A stretch of DNA of 64,000 bases, from contig NZ_JALIGE010000067.1 of assembly GCF_024764835.1 (NCBI RefSeq), positions 62,001 through 126,000 on the forward strand, given 5' to 3'. Origin of the DNA: Scandinavium hiltneri. GTDB lineage: Bacteria > Pseudomonadota > Gammaproteobacteria > Enterobacterales > Enterobacteriaceae. The notes under the pieces are model-generated. The model made no database searches. It was not told where the DNA came from and worked only from the letters and a program-made list of their open reading frames with translations. Position numbers and translations under genes: made by a program. Shown here piece after piece: positions 16,256 to 25,421 of the stretch; position 1 is the first letter of the stretch; the number at the start of each line of letters is the position of its first letter.

Positions 16256-17213
16256 CTTTCTGATTAACGCAGGCCGTCAGACGCTGAGGCTGGAACTCGA
16301 GGAAGCGAGCCGTCTGCCAGACCGACTTGGCGATGATTTTGTTCGCGCCGCAAACACCCTTATTCAAAGCGAAGGCAAAGTGATTGTCTCCGGAATTGGC
16401 AAATCCGGGCATATCGGCAAAAAAATTGCCGCCACGCTTGCCAGCACCGGCACGCCTGCTTTTTTTGTGCATCCGGCAGAAGCCCTGCATGGCGATCTGG
16501 GGATGATCGAAAGCCGTGACGTGATGCTGTTTATTTCCTACTCCGGCTCGGCTAAAGAGCTCGATCTTATCATCCCCCGCTTGCAGGAAAAATCGGTCGC
16601 GCTGCTGGCGATGACTGGCAAAACCCGCTCACCACTGGCGCTGGCAGCAAAAGCCACTCTGGATATTTCGGTCGAACGCGAAGCCTGCCCGATGCATCTC
16701 GCCCCGACGTCCAGCACCGTCAACACCCTAATGATGGGTGACGCCCTGGCGATGGCGGTGATGCAGGCGCGTGGCTTTAACGAAGAGGACTTTGCTCGTT
16801 CCCACCCGGCGGGTGCGTTAGGCGCGCGTTTACTGAATAAAGTGCATCACCTGATGCGTACGGGCGATGCCATCCCGCAGGTCAAACTCACCACCAGCGT
16901 GATGGACGCGATGCTGGAGCTGAGCCGCACCGGGCTTGGGCTGGTTGTGGTATGCGATGAAAGCAGCCGGGTGCAAGGCGTGTTCACCGATGGCGACCTG
17001 CGTCGCTGGCTGGTCGGTGGCGGTACGCTGGCGGCAAAAGTTGCAGAAGCCATGACCCGGGGCGGCGTCACGCTGAATGCACAAAGCCGCGCGGTTGAGG
17101 CCAAAGAAGTGCTGATGAAGCGTAAAATCGCCGCCGCACCGGTGGTGGACGATAGCGGCCTGCTGTGCGGGGCGATCAACCTGCAGGATTTCTATCAGGC
17201 CGGTATTCTTTAA
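16248..17213 (+). CDS. gutQ: D-arabinose 5-phosphate isomerase GutQ
   Basis: 321-residue isomerase (ribulose-5-P to arabinose-5-P), a paralogue of KdsD that can supply KDO precursor. The N-terminal SIS domain (VSGIGKSGHIGKKIAATLAS, SYSGSAKELDL, APTSSTVNTLMMGDALA) is followed by two CBS domains (about 200-320). The start chosen is ATG 16248, inside the end of srlR and matching the E. coli start; an upstream in-frame ATG would add 14 unrelated residues. Confidence 0.96.
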   Translation: MSDFLINAGRQTLRLELEEASRLPDRLGDDFVRAANTLIQSEGKVIVSGIGKSGHIGKKIAATLASTGTPAFFVHPAEALHGDLGMIESRDVMLFISYSGSAKELDLIIPRLQEKSVALLAMTGKTRSPLALAAKATLDISVEREACPMHLAPTSSTVNTLMMGDALAMAVMQARGFNEEDFARSHPAGALGARLLNKVHHLMRTGDAIPQVKLTTSVMDAMLELSRTGLGLVVVCDESSRVQGVFTDGDLRRWLVGGGTLAAKVAEAMTRGGVTLNAQSRAVEAKEVLMKRKIAAAPVVDDSGLLCGAINLQDFYQAGIL

Positions 17214-18724
17214 TCCTTCAGCCCCAGTCGTTTCGCCAGCCGGTGCAGGTTGGCGACGTCCAGCGACAATGCGCGGGCTGTCGCGGCCCAGTTGTTCTGC
17301 TGGCTTTCCAGCGCCTGCATAATCGCCTGACGTTGAAACGCGTCGGTGGCCTCCCGTAAATTCACCGCTTCCGTCTGCATTTCACGCGGTTGTACAACGG
17401 AAACAGGTTCGCCGTGAATAGCAAAATGTTGCGGTTTCAGCGTGACGTCCGCGCCATCGCTGGCCGCACGCGCCAACACCACAGCCCGATGAATGGCGTG
17501 TTCCAGTTCACGCACATTACCGGGCCAGCGATACGATGCCAAATGCGCGCGGGTTGCAGCGCTAAGAATGACGCTGCTCAGCCCCATTCGAGCCCGGCAC
17601 TGCTCGCAAAAATAGCCCGCCAGCAGAATGACGTCTTCATCGCGCTCGCGAAGTGGCGGCACGGAAAGCGGGAACACACTTAAACGGTGGAACAGATCCG
17701 CACGAAAACGCCCGGCCAATACCTCTTCGCGCAGATCGCGGTTAGTTGCCGCCAGCACGCGCACATTAACCCGCAGACTGCGGTCATCGCCGACTCGCTG
17801 GATATCACCATACTGCAATACCCGCAGCAGTTTGGCCTGCAATGACAAAGATAGCTCACCGATTTCATCGAGGAACAGCGTACCGTTATCCGCGATTTCA
17901 AATTTTCCGCTGCGATGGCTGATAGCCCCGGTAAACGCCCCCTTCACATGCCCGAACAGCTCGCTTTCCGCCACGCTTTCCGGTAACGCCGCACAGTTGA
18001 GATACACCAGCGGGTTCGCCGCACGCGATGATTGCTGATGAATCGCCTTCGCCACCAGCTCTTTCCCGGTGCCGGTTTCACCGCCGATCAGCACATTAAG
18101 ATCGGACGCCGCGACGATCTCTATCTCTTTTTGCAGCTGTACCACCGGAGCCGAGAGACCAATCATCTCCTGCGCACCTGTCGTCGCGTCGCCACTGACG
18201 TTGGTCATCAACACATTCTGGCTTTCCAGCCGGGCAATCAGCAGCGCGTTATTCAGCGCCCCGGAAACCAGTGCTGCAATCAGGCGCAGTTCTTCGTCGC
18301 TGTGGCTGTCGAATTGATGGGCGTCCATGCCGTCGAGGGTTAACGCGCCAATCAGATTTTGCCCGGCGAACAGCGGCAGGCCGAGACAGGCGTGAACCTT
18401 CAGGCTTTCCTGCCCAGGAATCAGCCCGTCGTAAGGGTCCGGCAACGTGCTGTCTGCGGGAAAACGCACGATATCGCCAGCGCGGGCAATCGCCTCCAGT
18501 CGAGGGTGGGCCTGTAACGCAAACCGGCGGCCCAGTACGTCTTTCGCCAGGCCGTCAATTGCCAGCGGAATGAACTGATGTGCCTCGTAGCGCAACAACG
18601 CCGAGGCATCACAGCCCAACAGCTCGCGCAGAGTGATGATAAGCCTCGAAAAACGGTCCGGATGACCGATGTCGCTTTGCAATTCGATGGCTATTTTCGC
18701 CAGCGCTTCGGTAGAAAAACTCAT
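17210..18724 (-). CDS. norR: Nitric-oxide-responsive sigma-54 activator NorR
   Basis: 504-residue enhancer-binding protein. An N-terminal GAF domain (about 1-170) houses a non-haem iron NO sensor. The AAA+ domain has Walker A GGETGTGKE (about 219) and the sigma-54 contact loop GAFTGA (about 283). A Fis-type HTH at the C-terminus ends in ANLHRLAKRLGLKD. The open frame extends 26 codons further, but MSFSTEAL at 18724 matches the E. coli start. Divergent from norVW, with three binding sites between. Confidence 0.96.
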   Translation of the reverse strand: MSFSTEALAKIAIELQSDIGHPDRFSRLIITLRELLGCDASALLRYEAHQFIPLAIDGLAKDVLGRRFALQAHPRLEAIARAGDIVRFPADSTLPDPYDGLIPGQESLKVHACLGLPLFAGQNLIGALTLDGMDAHQFDSHSDEELRLIAALVSGALNNALLIARLESQNVLMTNVSGDATTGAQEMIGLSAPVVQLQKEIEIVAASDLNVLIGGETGTGKELVAKAIHQQSSRAANPLVYLNCAALPESVAESELFGHVKGAFTGAISHRSGKFEIADNGTLFLDEIGELSLSLQAKLLRVLQYGDIQRVGDDRSLRVNVRVLAATNRDLREEVLAGRFRADLFHRLSVFPLSVPPLRERDEDVILLAGYFCEQCRARMGLSSVILSAATRAHLASYRWPGNVRELEHAIHRAVVLARAASDGADVTLKPQHFAIHGEPVSVVQPREMQTEAVNLREATDAFQRQAIMQALESQQNNWAATARALSLDVANLHRLAKRLGLKD

Positions 18725-18736
18725 GCCTGCCTCATT

Positions 18737-18792
18737 GTCATTATGACTGTCATCATTGTCTTTTTGACCCTCCAAAGAATAGTCATTATGAC
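18737..18792. promoter_or_regulatory. Three NorR enhancer sites
   Basis: GTCATTATGAC at 18737-18747, GTCTTTTTGAC at 18758-18768 and GTCATTATGAC at 18782-18792 fit the GT-(N7)-AC NorR core and are 21 and 24 bases apart. E. coli also has three sites between norR and norV, on which NorR forms its hexamer. Confidence 0.92.
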
Positions 18793-18846
18793 AAACGCCC
18801 ACAACGCTTAAATTTAAAAATCGTTAATTATCAACAAAATAAAAAC

Positions 18847-18862
18847 TGGCACGCAACTTGAT
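18847..18862 (+). promoter_or_regulatory. Sigma-54 promoter of norVW
   Basis: TGGCACGCAACTTGAT matches the -24 element well (TGGCACG) and the -12 element with GA in place of GC. It lies about 45 bases upstream of the norV ATG and downstream of the NorR sites. Confidence 0.85.
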
Positions 18863-18906
18863 ATAGCCCATTAACGATTTGAACCAGAAGAGTGATTGAG
18901 GACGTT

Positions 18907-20346
18907 ATGGCTATTCACGTTAAAAACAATATTCATTGGGTTGGGCAGCGCGATTGGGAAGTGCGTGATTTTCACGGTACCGAATACAAAACTCTGCGCG
19001 GCAGTAGCTACAACAGTTATCTGATCCGCGAAGATAAAAATGTGCTGATTGACACCGTCGATCATAAGTTCAGCCGCGAGTTCGTGCAGAACCTGCGGGC
19101 GGAGATCGATCTCGCCGATATCGACTACATCATCATCAACCACGCGGAAGAGGATCATGCCGGCGCGCTAACCGAGCTGATGGCATCCATTCCGGACACG
19201 CCGATTTATTGCACCGCCAACGCTATCGATTCGATCAATGGCCATCACCATCACCCGGAGTGGAATTTCAACGTCGTTAAAACAGGCGATTCGCTGGATC
19301 TGGGCAACGGCAAGCAGCTGATTTTCGTGGAAACCCCGATGCTGCACTGGCCCGACAGCATGATGACCTACATGACCGGCGACGCGGTGCTATTTAGCAA
19401 CGACGCTTTTGGTCAGCACTATTGCGACGAACACCTGTTCAATGACGAAGTGGATCAGGCTGAACTTTTCGAACAGTGCCAGCGCTACTACGCCAACATT
19501 CTGACGCCGTTCAGCCGCCTGGTAACGCCAAAAATCACCGAGATCCTCGGTTTCAACCTGCCGGTAGACATGATTGCCACCTCTCACGGCGTGGTGTGGC
19601 GCGATAATCCGACGCAAATTGTCGAGCTGTATCTGAAATGGGCGGCGGATTATCAGGAAGATCGCATCACGATTTTCTACGACACCATGTCCAACAATAC
19701 GCGCATGATGGCGGACGCCATCGCCCAGGGTATCAACGAAGTCGACTCTCGCGTGGCGGTGAAGATTTTTAACGTCTCCCGCAGCGATAAAAACGACGTA
19801 CTGACCAACGTCTTCCGTTCCAAAGGCGTGTTGGCGGGCACTTCGACCATGAACAACGTAATGATGCCGAAAATTGCCGGGCTGGTAGAAGAGCTGACCG
19901 GACTGCGTTTTCGCAACAAACGCGCCAGCGCCTTTGGCTCACACGGCTGGAGCGGCGGCGCGGTGGACCGACTTTCTACCCGCTTGCAGGACGCGGGTTT
20001 TGAAATGTCGCTGAGCCTGAAAGCCAAGTGGCGTCCGGATCTCGACGCGCTGGAAATCTGCCGTGAGCACGGTCGCGAAATAGCCCGTCAGTGGGCGCTC
20101 ACGCCGATTTCGTCACCCGTCGCGGTGAATGTAGCGAGCGAGCCGCAGCCTGCCGAATGCACAGTCGACGCCGGGCCTGCCATGCAGTGCAGCGTTTGCC
20201 AGTGGATTTACGACCCGGCAAAAGGAGAGCCGAATCAGGATGTCGCCCCAGGCACGCCGTGGAGCGAAGTACCGGACAGTTTCCTGTGCCCGGAATGTTC
20301 CCTCGGCAAAGAGGTGTTTGAGGTGCTGGCAACGGAGGCAAAATGA
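18907..20346 (+). CDS. norV: Anaerobic nitric oxide reductase flavorubredoxin NorV
   Basis: 479-residue cytosolic flavo-diiron protein that reduces NO to N2O. The N-terminal beta-lactamase-like domain carries the diiron ligands (HAEEDHAGAL about 79-88). The middle flavodoxin domain contains FYDTMSNNTRMMADAIAQG (about 258). The C-terminal rubredoxin domain has two Cys-x2-Cys pairs (CSVCQWIYDP, CPECS). The start used is ATG 18907 (MAIHVKNNIHW); an in-frame upstream ATG has no support. Overlaps norW by four bases. Confidence 0.97.
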   Translation: MAIHVKNNIHWVGQRDWEVRDFHGTEYKTLRGSSYNSYLIREDKNVLIDTVDHKFSREFVQNLRAEIDLADIDYIIINHAEEDHAGALTELMASIPDTPIYCTANAIDSINGHHHHPEWNFNVVKTGDSLDLGNGKQLIFVETPMLHWPDSMMTYMTGDAVLFSNDAFGQHYCDEHLFNDEVDQAELFEQCQRYYANILTPFSRLVTPKITEILGFNLPVDMIATSHGVVWRDNPTQIVELYLKWAADYQEDRITIFYDTMSNNTRMMADAIAQGINEVDSRVAVKIFNVSRSDKNDVLTNVFRSKGVLAGTSTMNNVMMPKIAGLVEELTGLRFRNKRASAFGSHGWSGGAVDRLSTRLQDAGFEMSLSLKAKWRPDLDALEICREHGREIARQWALTPISSPVAVNVASEPQPAECTVDAGPAMQCSVCQWIYDPAKGEPNQDVAPGTPWSEVPDSFLCPECSLGKEVFEVLATEAK

Positions 20347-21476
20347 ATCACGGTATCGTCATTATCGGTTCGGGCTTTGCGGCTCGTCAGTTGGTCAAAA
20401 GCATCCGCAAACAGGACGCTCAGGTGCCACTCACGCTGATTGCTGCCGACAGCATGGATGAATATAACAAACCGGATCTCAGCCACGTCATCAGCCAGAA
20501 CCAGCGCGCCGCAGACCTGACGCTCCAGACGGCGGGCGAGTTTGCCGAGCAGTACAATCTGTGTCTGTTTCCGAACACCTGGGTGGCGGATATCGACGCC
20601 GCAGCGCGGGTAGTCAAAAGCACTGACCAGAGCTGGCCGTACGACAAACTGGTGCTGGCGACGGGGGCAACACCGGTTGTACCGCCGGTTCCCGGGCACG
20701 AGCTGATGGTCACGCTCAACAGCCAACAAGAATACGGTGCGGCACAAACTGCTCTGCATGATGCAAAGCGTGTGCTGCTTGTCGGGGCCGGGCTTATTGG
20801 CTGCGAACTGGCAATGGATTTTTGCCGGGCGGGAAAAGCCGTCAGCGTAGTGGACAGCTCCGCGAGCATCCTGGCCTCCCTGATGCCGCCGGAAGTCAGC
20901 AGTCGTCTTCAACATCAGCTGACCGATATGGGCGTTCATCTACTGCTGAAAAGCCAGCTTCAAGGACTGGAGAAAACCCGCACCGGGATCCGCGCCTGCT
21001 TTGATCGCGAGCGGGTGCTTGAGGTGGATGCGGTGATAGCCGTCGCCGGTTTGCGACCGGAAACAGCGCTGGCCCGTCGCGCAGGCGTGGACATTAATCG
21101 TGGGGTGGTGGTCAACGGCGCATTGCAAACCAGCGATCCGGCGATTTATGCCCTCGGCGACTGCGCAGAAATCAACGGTCGAGTGCTGCCGTTCCTCCAG
21201 CCGACACTGCTGAGCGCGCTGACCCTGGCAAAAATCCTGCTGGGTCAGACTGCAAACCTGACACTGCCGCCGATGCTGGTCAAAGTGAAAACGCCGGACC
21301 TGCCGCTGCATTTAGCGGGTGATACGCGTCATCCGGATCTACGCTGGATGCTCGACACCACTCCTGACGGGATGATTGCGCAAGGGTTTGATAGCGAGGA
21401 GAAGCTGCGGGCGTTTGTGGTCAGCGAAGGGAAAATGAAACAGGCGTTCGCGTTACTGAAACAGATCCACGCCTGA
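20343..21476 (+). CDS. norW: NADH:flavorubredoxin reductase NorW
   Basis: 377-residue FAD-dependent oxidoreductase that passes electrons from NADH to the rubredoxin domain of NorV. It has an N-terminal FAD-binding GSGFAARQLVKSIR, a second dinucleotide fold LLVGAGLIGCELAMDF (about 141) and IYALGDCAEI near residue 265. Its ATG overlaps the norV stop (ATGA). Confidence 0.96.
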   Translation: MNHGIVIIGSGFAARQLVKSIRKQDAQVPLTLIAADSMDEYNKPDLSHVISQNQRAADLTLQTAGEFAEQYNLCLFPNTWVADIDAAARVVKSTDQSWPYDKLVLATGATPVVPPVPGHELMVTLNSQQEYGAAQTALHDAKRVLLVGAGLIGCELAMDFCRAGKAVSVVDSSASILASLMPPEVSSRLQHQLTDMGVHLLLKSQLQGLEKTRTGIRACFDRERVLEVDAVIAVAGLRPETALARRAGVDINRGVVVNGALQTSDPAIYALGDCAEINGRVLPFLQPTLLSALTLAKILLGQTANLTLPPMLVKVKTPDLPLHLAGDTRHPDLRWMLDTTPDGMIAQGFDSEEKLRAFVVSEGKMKQAFALLKQIHA

Positions 21477-21484
21477 ATAAAAAA

Positions 21485-21508
21485 TGCCGGGCCTGATTTG
21501 GCCCGGCA
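21485..21508. terminator. Convergent terminator between norW and the nickel transporter gene
   Basis: TGCCGGGCC and GGCCCGGCA form a perfect nine-base stem with the loop TGATTT, between two convergent genes and flanked by AAAA. Confidence 0.8.
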
Positions 21509-21517
21509 CCGTTTGCC

Positions 21518-22534
21518 TTACACGCTCAGCGCGTCATACCCGCGCCAGCGATACACCGCCAGAGAGACTATCCAGCAGGCGATAAACAGCCCGATAACGA
21601 TGAATCCGGCATTGCCGAGATTATCATTCAGCGCGCCAACCCAGTTCCACAGCCCACCGCTAAAGCCAAATTTATCCATCAGCAGGCCCAGCGCTTCCAG
21701 GCCGCCGATAAACAGCGCCACCACCACCGATGTGCCGGTAATGGTCATGTTGTAATACAGCTTGCGCTGAGGTTTGTTGAAGGCCCAGCCGTAGGCCCCG
21801 ACCATCAGCACGTTATCAAGCGTATCCACCAGCGCCATACCGCTGGCAAACAGCGCCGGGAAAATCATGATGCTCCAGATAGACATTCCGCTGGATGCGC
21901 TGGCGGCGGTGATTCCCAACACCCCAATTTCGGTCGCGGTATCAAAGCCGAGGCCAAACAAAAAACCGACCAGATACATGTGCCAACTTTTGTCGATCAG
22001 GCGGAACGTCTTGCCGAACAGCCAGCTCATCATCCCGCCCGTTGCCACCGGATCGCTGTTGAACGGCTTACCCTGTTTGAAAGCGCGGAAGCTGCGCCAG
22101 ATGCCACGCAGAATAACCAGGTTGATAAAGGCCATCGCCAGCAGGAACAGTGATGAAACCGCGGTGCCAATCAGGCTGCCGGTGTCGTGAAACCAGCTCA
22201 TGTGCTGCTGGAACGCTGTTGCGGTGGCTGCGATCGCCGCCGAAGCCAGCACCACAATGGAGGAATGACCGAGTGAGAACCACGCGCCAACGCCGAACGG
22301 GCGTTTGCCCTGCTGCATCATTTTGCGCGTAACGGTATCAATCGCGGCGATATGATCGGCATCCACCGCATGGCGCAGGCCGTAGCCCCAGGCCAACAGA
22401 CTGGCGGCCATCAGCGCCCCACTCTCACCAAACACCTGCCACGCCCAGCACCACGCCAATAGATTGGCCATCATCAGCACGAAAACCAGTAGCGCTGCGC
22501 GCGGCTGTTGACGTAAAAGCCTAATCAGCATCAT
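21518..22534 (-). CDS. Nickel/cobalt transporter, NiCoT (HoxN/NixA) family
   Basis: 338-residue secondary transporter with about eight membrane segments. The NiCoT signature HAVDADHIAAIDTVTR (about 55-70) supplies the His/Asp metal site. Further family motifs are LGFDTATEIGVL (about 195) and GMALVDTLDNVLMVGAYGWA. The gene overlaps the hypF stop by four bases, so it is very probably the third gene of hydN-hypF. The context implies that it supplies Ni2+ for hydrogenase maturation. E. coli K-12 lacks a gene here. Confidence 0.93.
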   Translation of the reverse strand: MMLIRLLRQQPRAALLVFVLMMANLLAWCWAWQVFGESGALMAASLLAWGYGLRHAVDADHIAAIDTVTRKMMQQGKRPFGVGAWFSLGHSSIVVLASAAIAATATAFQQHMSWFHDTGSLIGTAVSSLFLLAMAFINLVILRGIWRSFRAFKQGKPFNSDPVATGGMMSWLFGKTFRLIDKSWHMYLVGFLFGLGFDTATEIGVLGITAASASSGMSIWSIMIFPALFASGMALVDTLDNVLMVGAYGWAFNKPQRKLYYNMTITGTSVVVALFIGGLEALGLLMDKFGFSGGLWNWVGALNDNLGNAGFIVIGLFIACWIVSLAVYRWRGYDALSV

Positions 22535-24759
22535 CCGTTCCCTTCCTCCTGGAGGCGAGCAGCGGCAATCACCGCCTGCCCATATGAAATTCCGCCGTCG
22601 CCCGCGGGCAAACTCTGCGGAAATAAAAGTGTAAAACCAGACAGATAAAACCCCAGCCGCTCGCGCAGCAGTCGGTTATGCAGCACGCCGCCGCCGAAAA
22701 CCAGCGTGCGGATATCGCGAATGCCCGCGTGATAGCGCATCATCTGCGCCAGCCCACAGGCCAGCGCATCATGAAATGCCCAGGCCTTATCTGCTTCTGG
22801 CGCGGACCAGTTCAGCCACTGCGGCCAAAAAATACGTAAATTCAGGGTGTTATCCTGAAAAAGAAGCGTCAGCGGATGGTCAAGTCCCTCGCTTGTTCGT
22901 GCCAGCGCTTCCAGTCGGCACGCCGCTTCACCTTCATAACTTTGCTTATCCGGTGCGCAGCTCAGCGTGCTCGCGACCGCATCAAATAAACGCCCGCAGG
23001 AAGACGCCATCGGCGCATTGATCCCGCGTTCAATGGCGCGAGCCAGCGCGGCGATGGAGCGTGACTGCAACAGCGCGAGCGATTGCCAGTCCGGAACAAA
23101 CGCCACGCACTGTGCGAGCAAGTTACGCCACGGCTGGCGAGCCGCCAGATCCCCACCGGGCAGCGCCACCGCAGGCAGACCGCCGAGATGTTCACATTCC
23201 CGATAGTTCACCCGCAGGCATTCGCCGCCCCAGAGCGCCCCGTTTTCCCCCTGCCCTATGCCGTCGAGAGTCAGCGCGATAACATCGCCACCGTCCAGCG
23301 GCCAGCCGTGTTCTGCCATGCAGGCCGCAGCGTGAGCGTGGTGATGCAGCACCCTGTCGCACGGAATATTCAGCGCCTCGCCCCACTGCACCGAGCGATA
23401 ACCTGCGTGTGCATCCACCACCACGCGTTCCGGGGTAAACGCATATATTGACTGTATTAATGCCAGCGCACTGCGCCACTGCGCCTCCACGCCTTCTTCG
23501 CAAACGTCGCCCAGATGCTGGCTCAGCACCGCTTCTTGCCCGCGCACCAGACAAAAGGTGTTTTTCAAATCAGCGCCGCAGCACAACAGCGGCGGAACAT
23601 CCGCGAAACCCGGCGGCAGCGGCAGCGCATCCGGCACGTAGCCACGCGCCCTGCGCAGCATTTCGCCGCTTTGCCGGACCACGGAGTCATCCATACGCTG
23701 GACAATATCGCGGTTGTGCAGCAGAAATCCGTCGACGATCTCCGCCAAATCGGCCAGCGCATCCTGATTCGAAATCGCGGGCGGTTTGCCGTTGAGGTTC
23801 CCCGAGGTCATTACCAGCGGACGTTTCAGCGACTGCATCAACAAATGCTGAATGGGGTTCGATGCCAGCATTACGCCGATTTCATCCAACCCGGGAGCGA
23901 TGCCATCGCATATGCCGTCGACCGCGTTTTTCTTCACCAGCACAATCGGCGACGCCGGAGTGTTAAGCAATTTCTGTGCCTGTTCCGGCAGGAAACTCAC
24001 CTGCGTCAGCATCACCGCCAGCGGTTTCGTCGGGCGTCGTTTGCGTTCCCGCAGCAGCGCCACGGCGGCGGTGTTTCCGGCATCACACACCAGATGAAAA
24101 CCGCCAAGCCCTTTGACAGCCACAATGCCGCCCGCGGCCAGCATCTCGACCGCCGCCGCCAGCGCGTTTTCGCCCGTGGATTGTTCAGAGGATGCGTGCC
24201 AGCTCAGCTGCGGACCGCATTCTGCGCAGGCGACCGGCTGGGCGTGAAAACGGCGATCTGACGGGTCGCGATACTCTTTTTCGCAGGCCGGACAAAGCGG
24301 AAACGCCGCCATCACCGTGAAGGGGCGGTCATAGGGCATTGCCTGAATAATGGTGAAGCGCGGGCCACAGTGGGTGCAGTTGATAAACGGGTAGCGGTAG
24401 CGCCGGTTCTGCGGGTCATTGAGCTCTGCAAGGCAGGCCGGACAGGTGGCGGCATCGGGCGCAATCTGCGTGCTCATGCGCCCGGTTCCGCTTTGCTGGA
24501 TGGTAAAATCCTGTGGTAAATCAGGCCAGTGATACGGCGTGATTTCGGTGGCGTCAATGCGCGCCAAAATGGGGCAATGCACCTTAAGCTGCGCAGCAAA
24601 GCCGTTTTCTGCACCAACGAGGTGCACCAGCACGCCTTCCGCGTCATTGCTGACGTTTCCCTGACGGCTTAGCCGCTGCGCCATTTGCCAGACAAACGGC
24701 CGAAACCCTACGCCCTGAACCTTACCGCGCAGGCGAATGACGACGCCGTTCATTGCCAT
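22531..24759 (-). CDS. hypF: Carbamoyltransferase HypF (NiFe-hydrogenase maturation)
   Basis: 742-residue enzyme that makes the thiocarbamate on the HypE C-terminal cysteine, the source of the cyanide ligands of the NiFe site. In order: acylphosphatase-like domain (RLRGKVQGVGFRPFVW), two CxxC zinc fingers (CPACLAELN, CTHCGP, CPACEKEY, CAECGP), YrdC-like domain (about 195-370), and a Kae1-like domain with HHHAHAAACMAEHG (about 475). The upstream frame extension is rejected; ATG 24759 or 24753 starts MAMNGVVIRL, two bases after the hydN stop. Confidence 0.95.
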   Translation of the reverse strand: MAMNGVVIRLRGKVQGVGFRPFVWQMAQRLSRQGNVSNDAEGVLVHLVGAENGFAAQLKVHCPILARIDATEITPYHWPDLPQDFTIQQSGTGRMSTQIAPDAATCPACLAELNDPQNRRYRYPFINCTHCGPRFTIIQAMPYDRPFTVMAAFPLCPACEKEYRDPSDRRFHAQPVACAECGPQLSWHASSEQSTGENALAAAVEMLAAGGIVAVKGLGGFHLVCDAGNTAAVALLRERKRRPTKPLAVMLTQVSFLPEQAQKLLNTPASPIVLVKKNAVDGICDGIAPGLDEIGVMLASNPIQHLLMQSLKRPLVMTSGNLNGKPPAISNQDALADLAEIVDGFLLHNRDIVQRMDDSVVRQSGEMLRRARGYVPDALPLPPGFADVPPLLCCGADLKNTFCLVRGQEAVLSQHLGDVCEEGVEAQWRSALALIQSIYAFTPERVVVDAHAGYRSVQWGEALNIPCDRVLHHHAHAAACMAEHGWPLDGGDVIALTLDGIGQGENGALWGGECLRVNYRECEHLGGLPAVALPGGDLAARQPWRNLLAQCVAFVPDWQSLALLQSRSIAALARAIERGINAPMASSCGRLFDAVASTLSCAPDKQSYEGEAACRLEALARTSEGLDHPLTLLFQDNTLNLRIFWPQWLNWSAPEADKAWAFHDALACGLAQMMRYHAGIRDIRTLVFGGGVLHNRLLRERLGFYLSGFTLLFPQSLPAGDGGISYGQAVIAAARLQEEGNG

Positions 24760-24760
24760 C

Positions 24761-25288
24761 TCAGTACGCCAGAGCCGTTCGGCGACGTTTCTCCACATTG
24801 AGCTTGTCCAGCGCCGCACGGTCGATGCAGGTCAAGGCAAATGTCGGACACACCGCCACGCAGGCCGGACCGTCGGCGCGGGTATGGCAGAGGTCACATT
24901 TGTTGGCTTCGGCTTTTTCCACTTTAACCTTCATGCCGAATCCGCTGGTGCGCACTACCGGGCGAACGACGACTTCCATCGCCCCATAAGGGCAGGCCAC
25001 GACGCAGGTTTTACAGCCAATGCAGCGTTCCTGCATAACATGCACGAAGCCGTTTTCACGGGCGATGGCCCCATTAGGACAGACGTTGGCGCACGGCGCG
25101 TCTTCGCACTGGCGACAGGCGGTCGCCGTAGAAAGGTTTACGCCTTTAACGACGTGAATACGGGGCAGGAACGTTTGTGGCGTCAGCGCCGCACAGTCCT
25201 GATCTTGTTGATGGGCGACGGCGCAGGCCACTTCGCACGTACGGCAGCCAATACATTTGCTCGCTTCCGCGATGATGAAACGGTTCAT
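24761..25288 (-). CDS. hydN: Ferredoxin-like electron-transfer protein HydN
   Basis: 175-residue iron-sulfur protein with four cysteine clusters of the 4Fe-4S polyferredoxin type (CIGCRTCEVAC, CRQCEDAPC, CIGCKTCVVACPYGA, CDLCHTRADGPAC). In E. coli, hydN-hypF is transcribed with formate regulation, and HydN is needed for full formate dehydrogenase H activity. It is the first gene of the operon here. Confidence 0.95.
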   Translation of the reverse strand: MNRFIIAEASKCIGCRTCEVACAVAHQQDQDCAALTPQTFLPRIHVVKGVNLSTATACRQCEDAPCANVCPNGAIARENGFVHVMQERCIGCKTCVVACPYGAMEVVVRPVVRTSGFGMKVKVEKAEANKCDLCHTRADGPACVAVCPTFALTCIDRAALDKLNVEKRRRTALAY

Positions 25289-25323
25289 CCACTTCTCCAG
25301 CCTTAGACGTTAAGGCCGGGGAT

Positions 25324-25340
25324 ATGCATTTTCCGCGCCA
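25324..25340 (-). promoter_or_regulatory. Sigma-54 promoter of hydN-hypF-nickel transporter operon
   Basis: On the minus strand TGGCGCGGAAAATGCAT places GG and GC at correct -24/-12 spacing, about 36 bases upstream of the hydN ATG. FhlA control is inferred from the E. coli hydN-hypF operon and the palindrome upstream. Confidence 0.8.
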
Positions 25341-25380
25341 TTATTAAAATGACTATTTATCAATGAATTAAAACTTCAGA

Positions 25381-25414
25381 CATCTGTCATCGACATTAAT
25401 GACGACGACAGATG
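25381..25414. promoter_or_regulatory. Palindromic upstream activating site, probable FhlA site
   Basis: CATCTGTC-ATCGACATTAATGACGAC-GACAGATG is a long, nearly complete inverted repeat about 40-75 bases upstream of the sigma-54 promoter. Similar TGTCATCGTCA/TGACGACGA elements recur upstream of hyfA. Inferred to be the FhlA (or HyfR) enhancer. Confidence 0.65.
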
Positions 25415-25421
25415 ACGAGCA

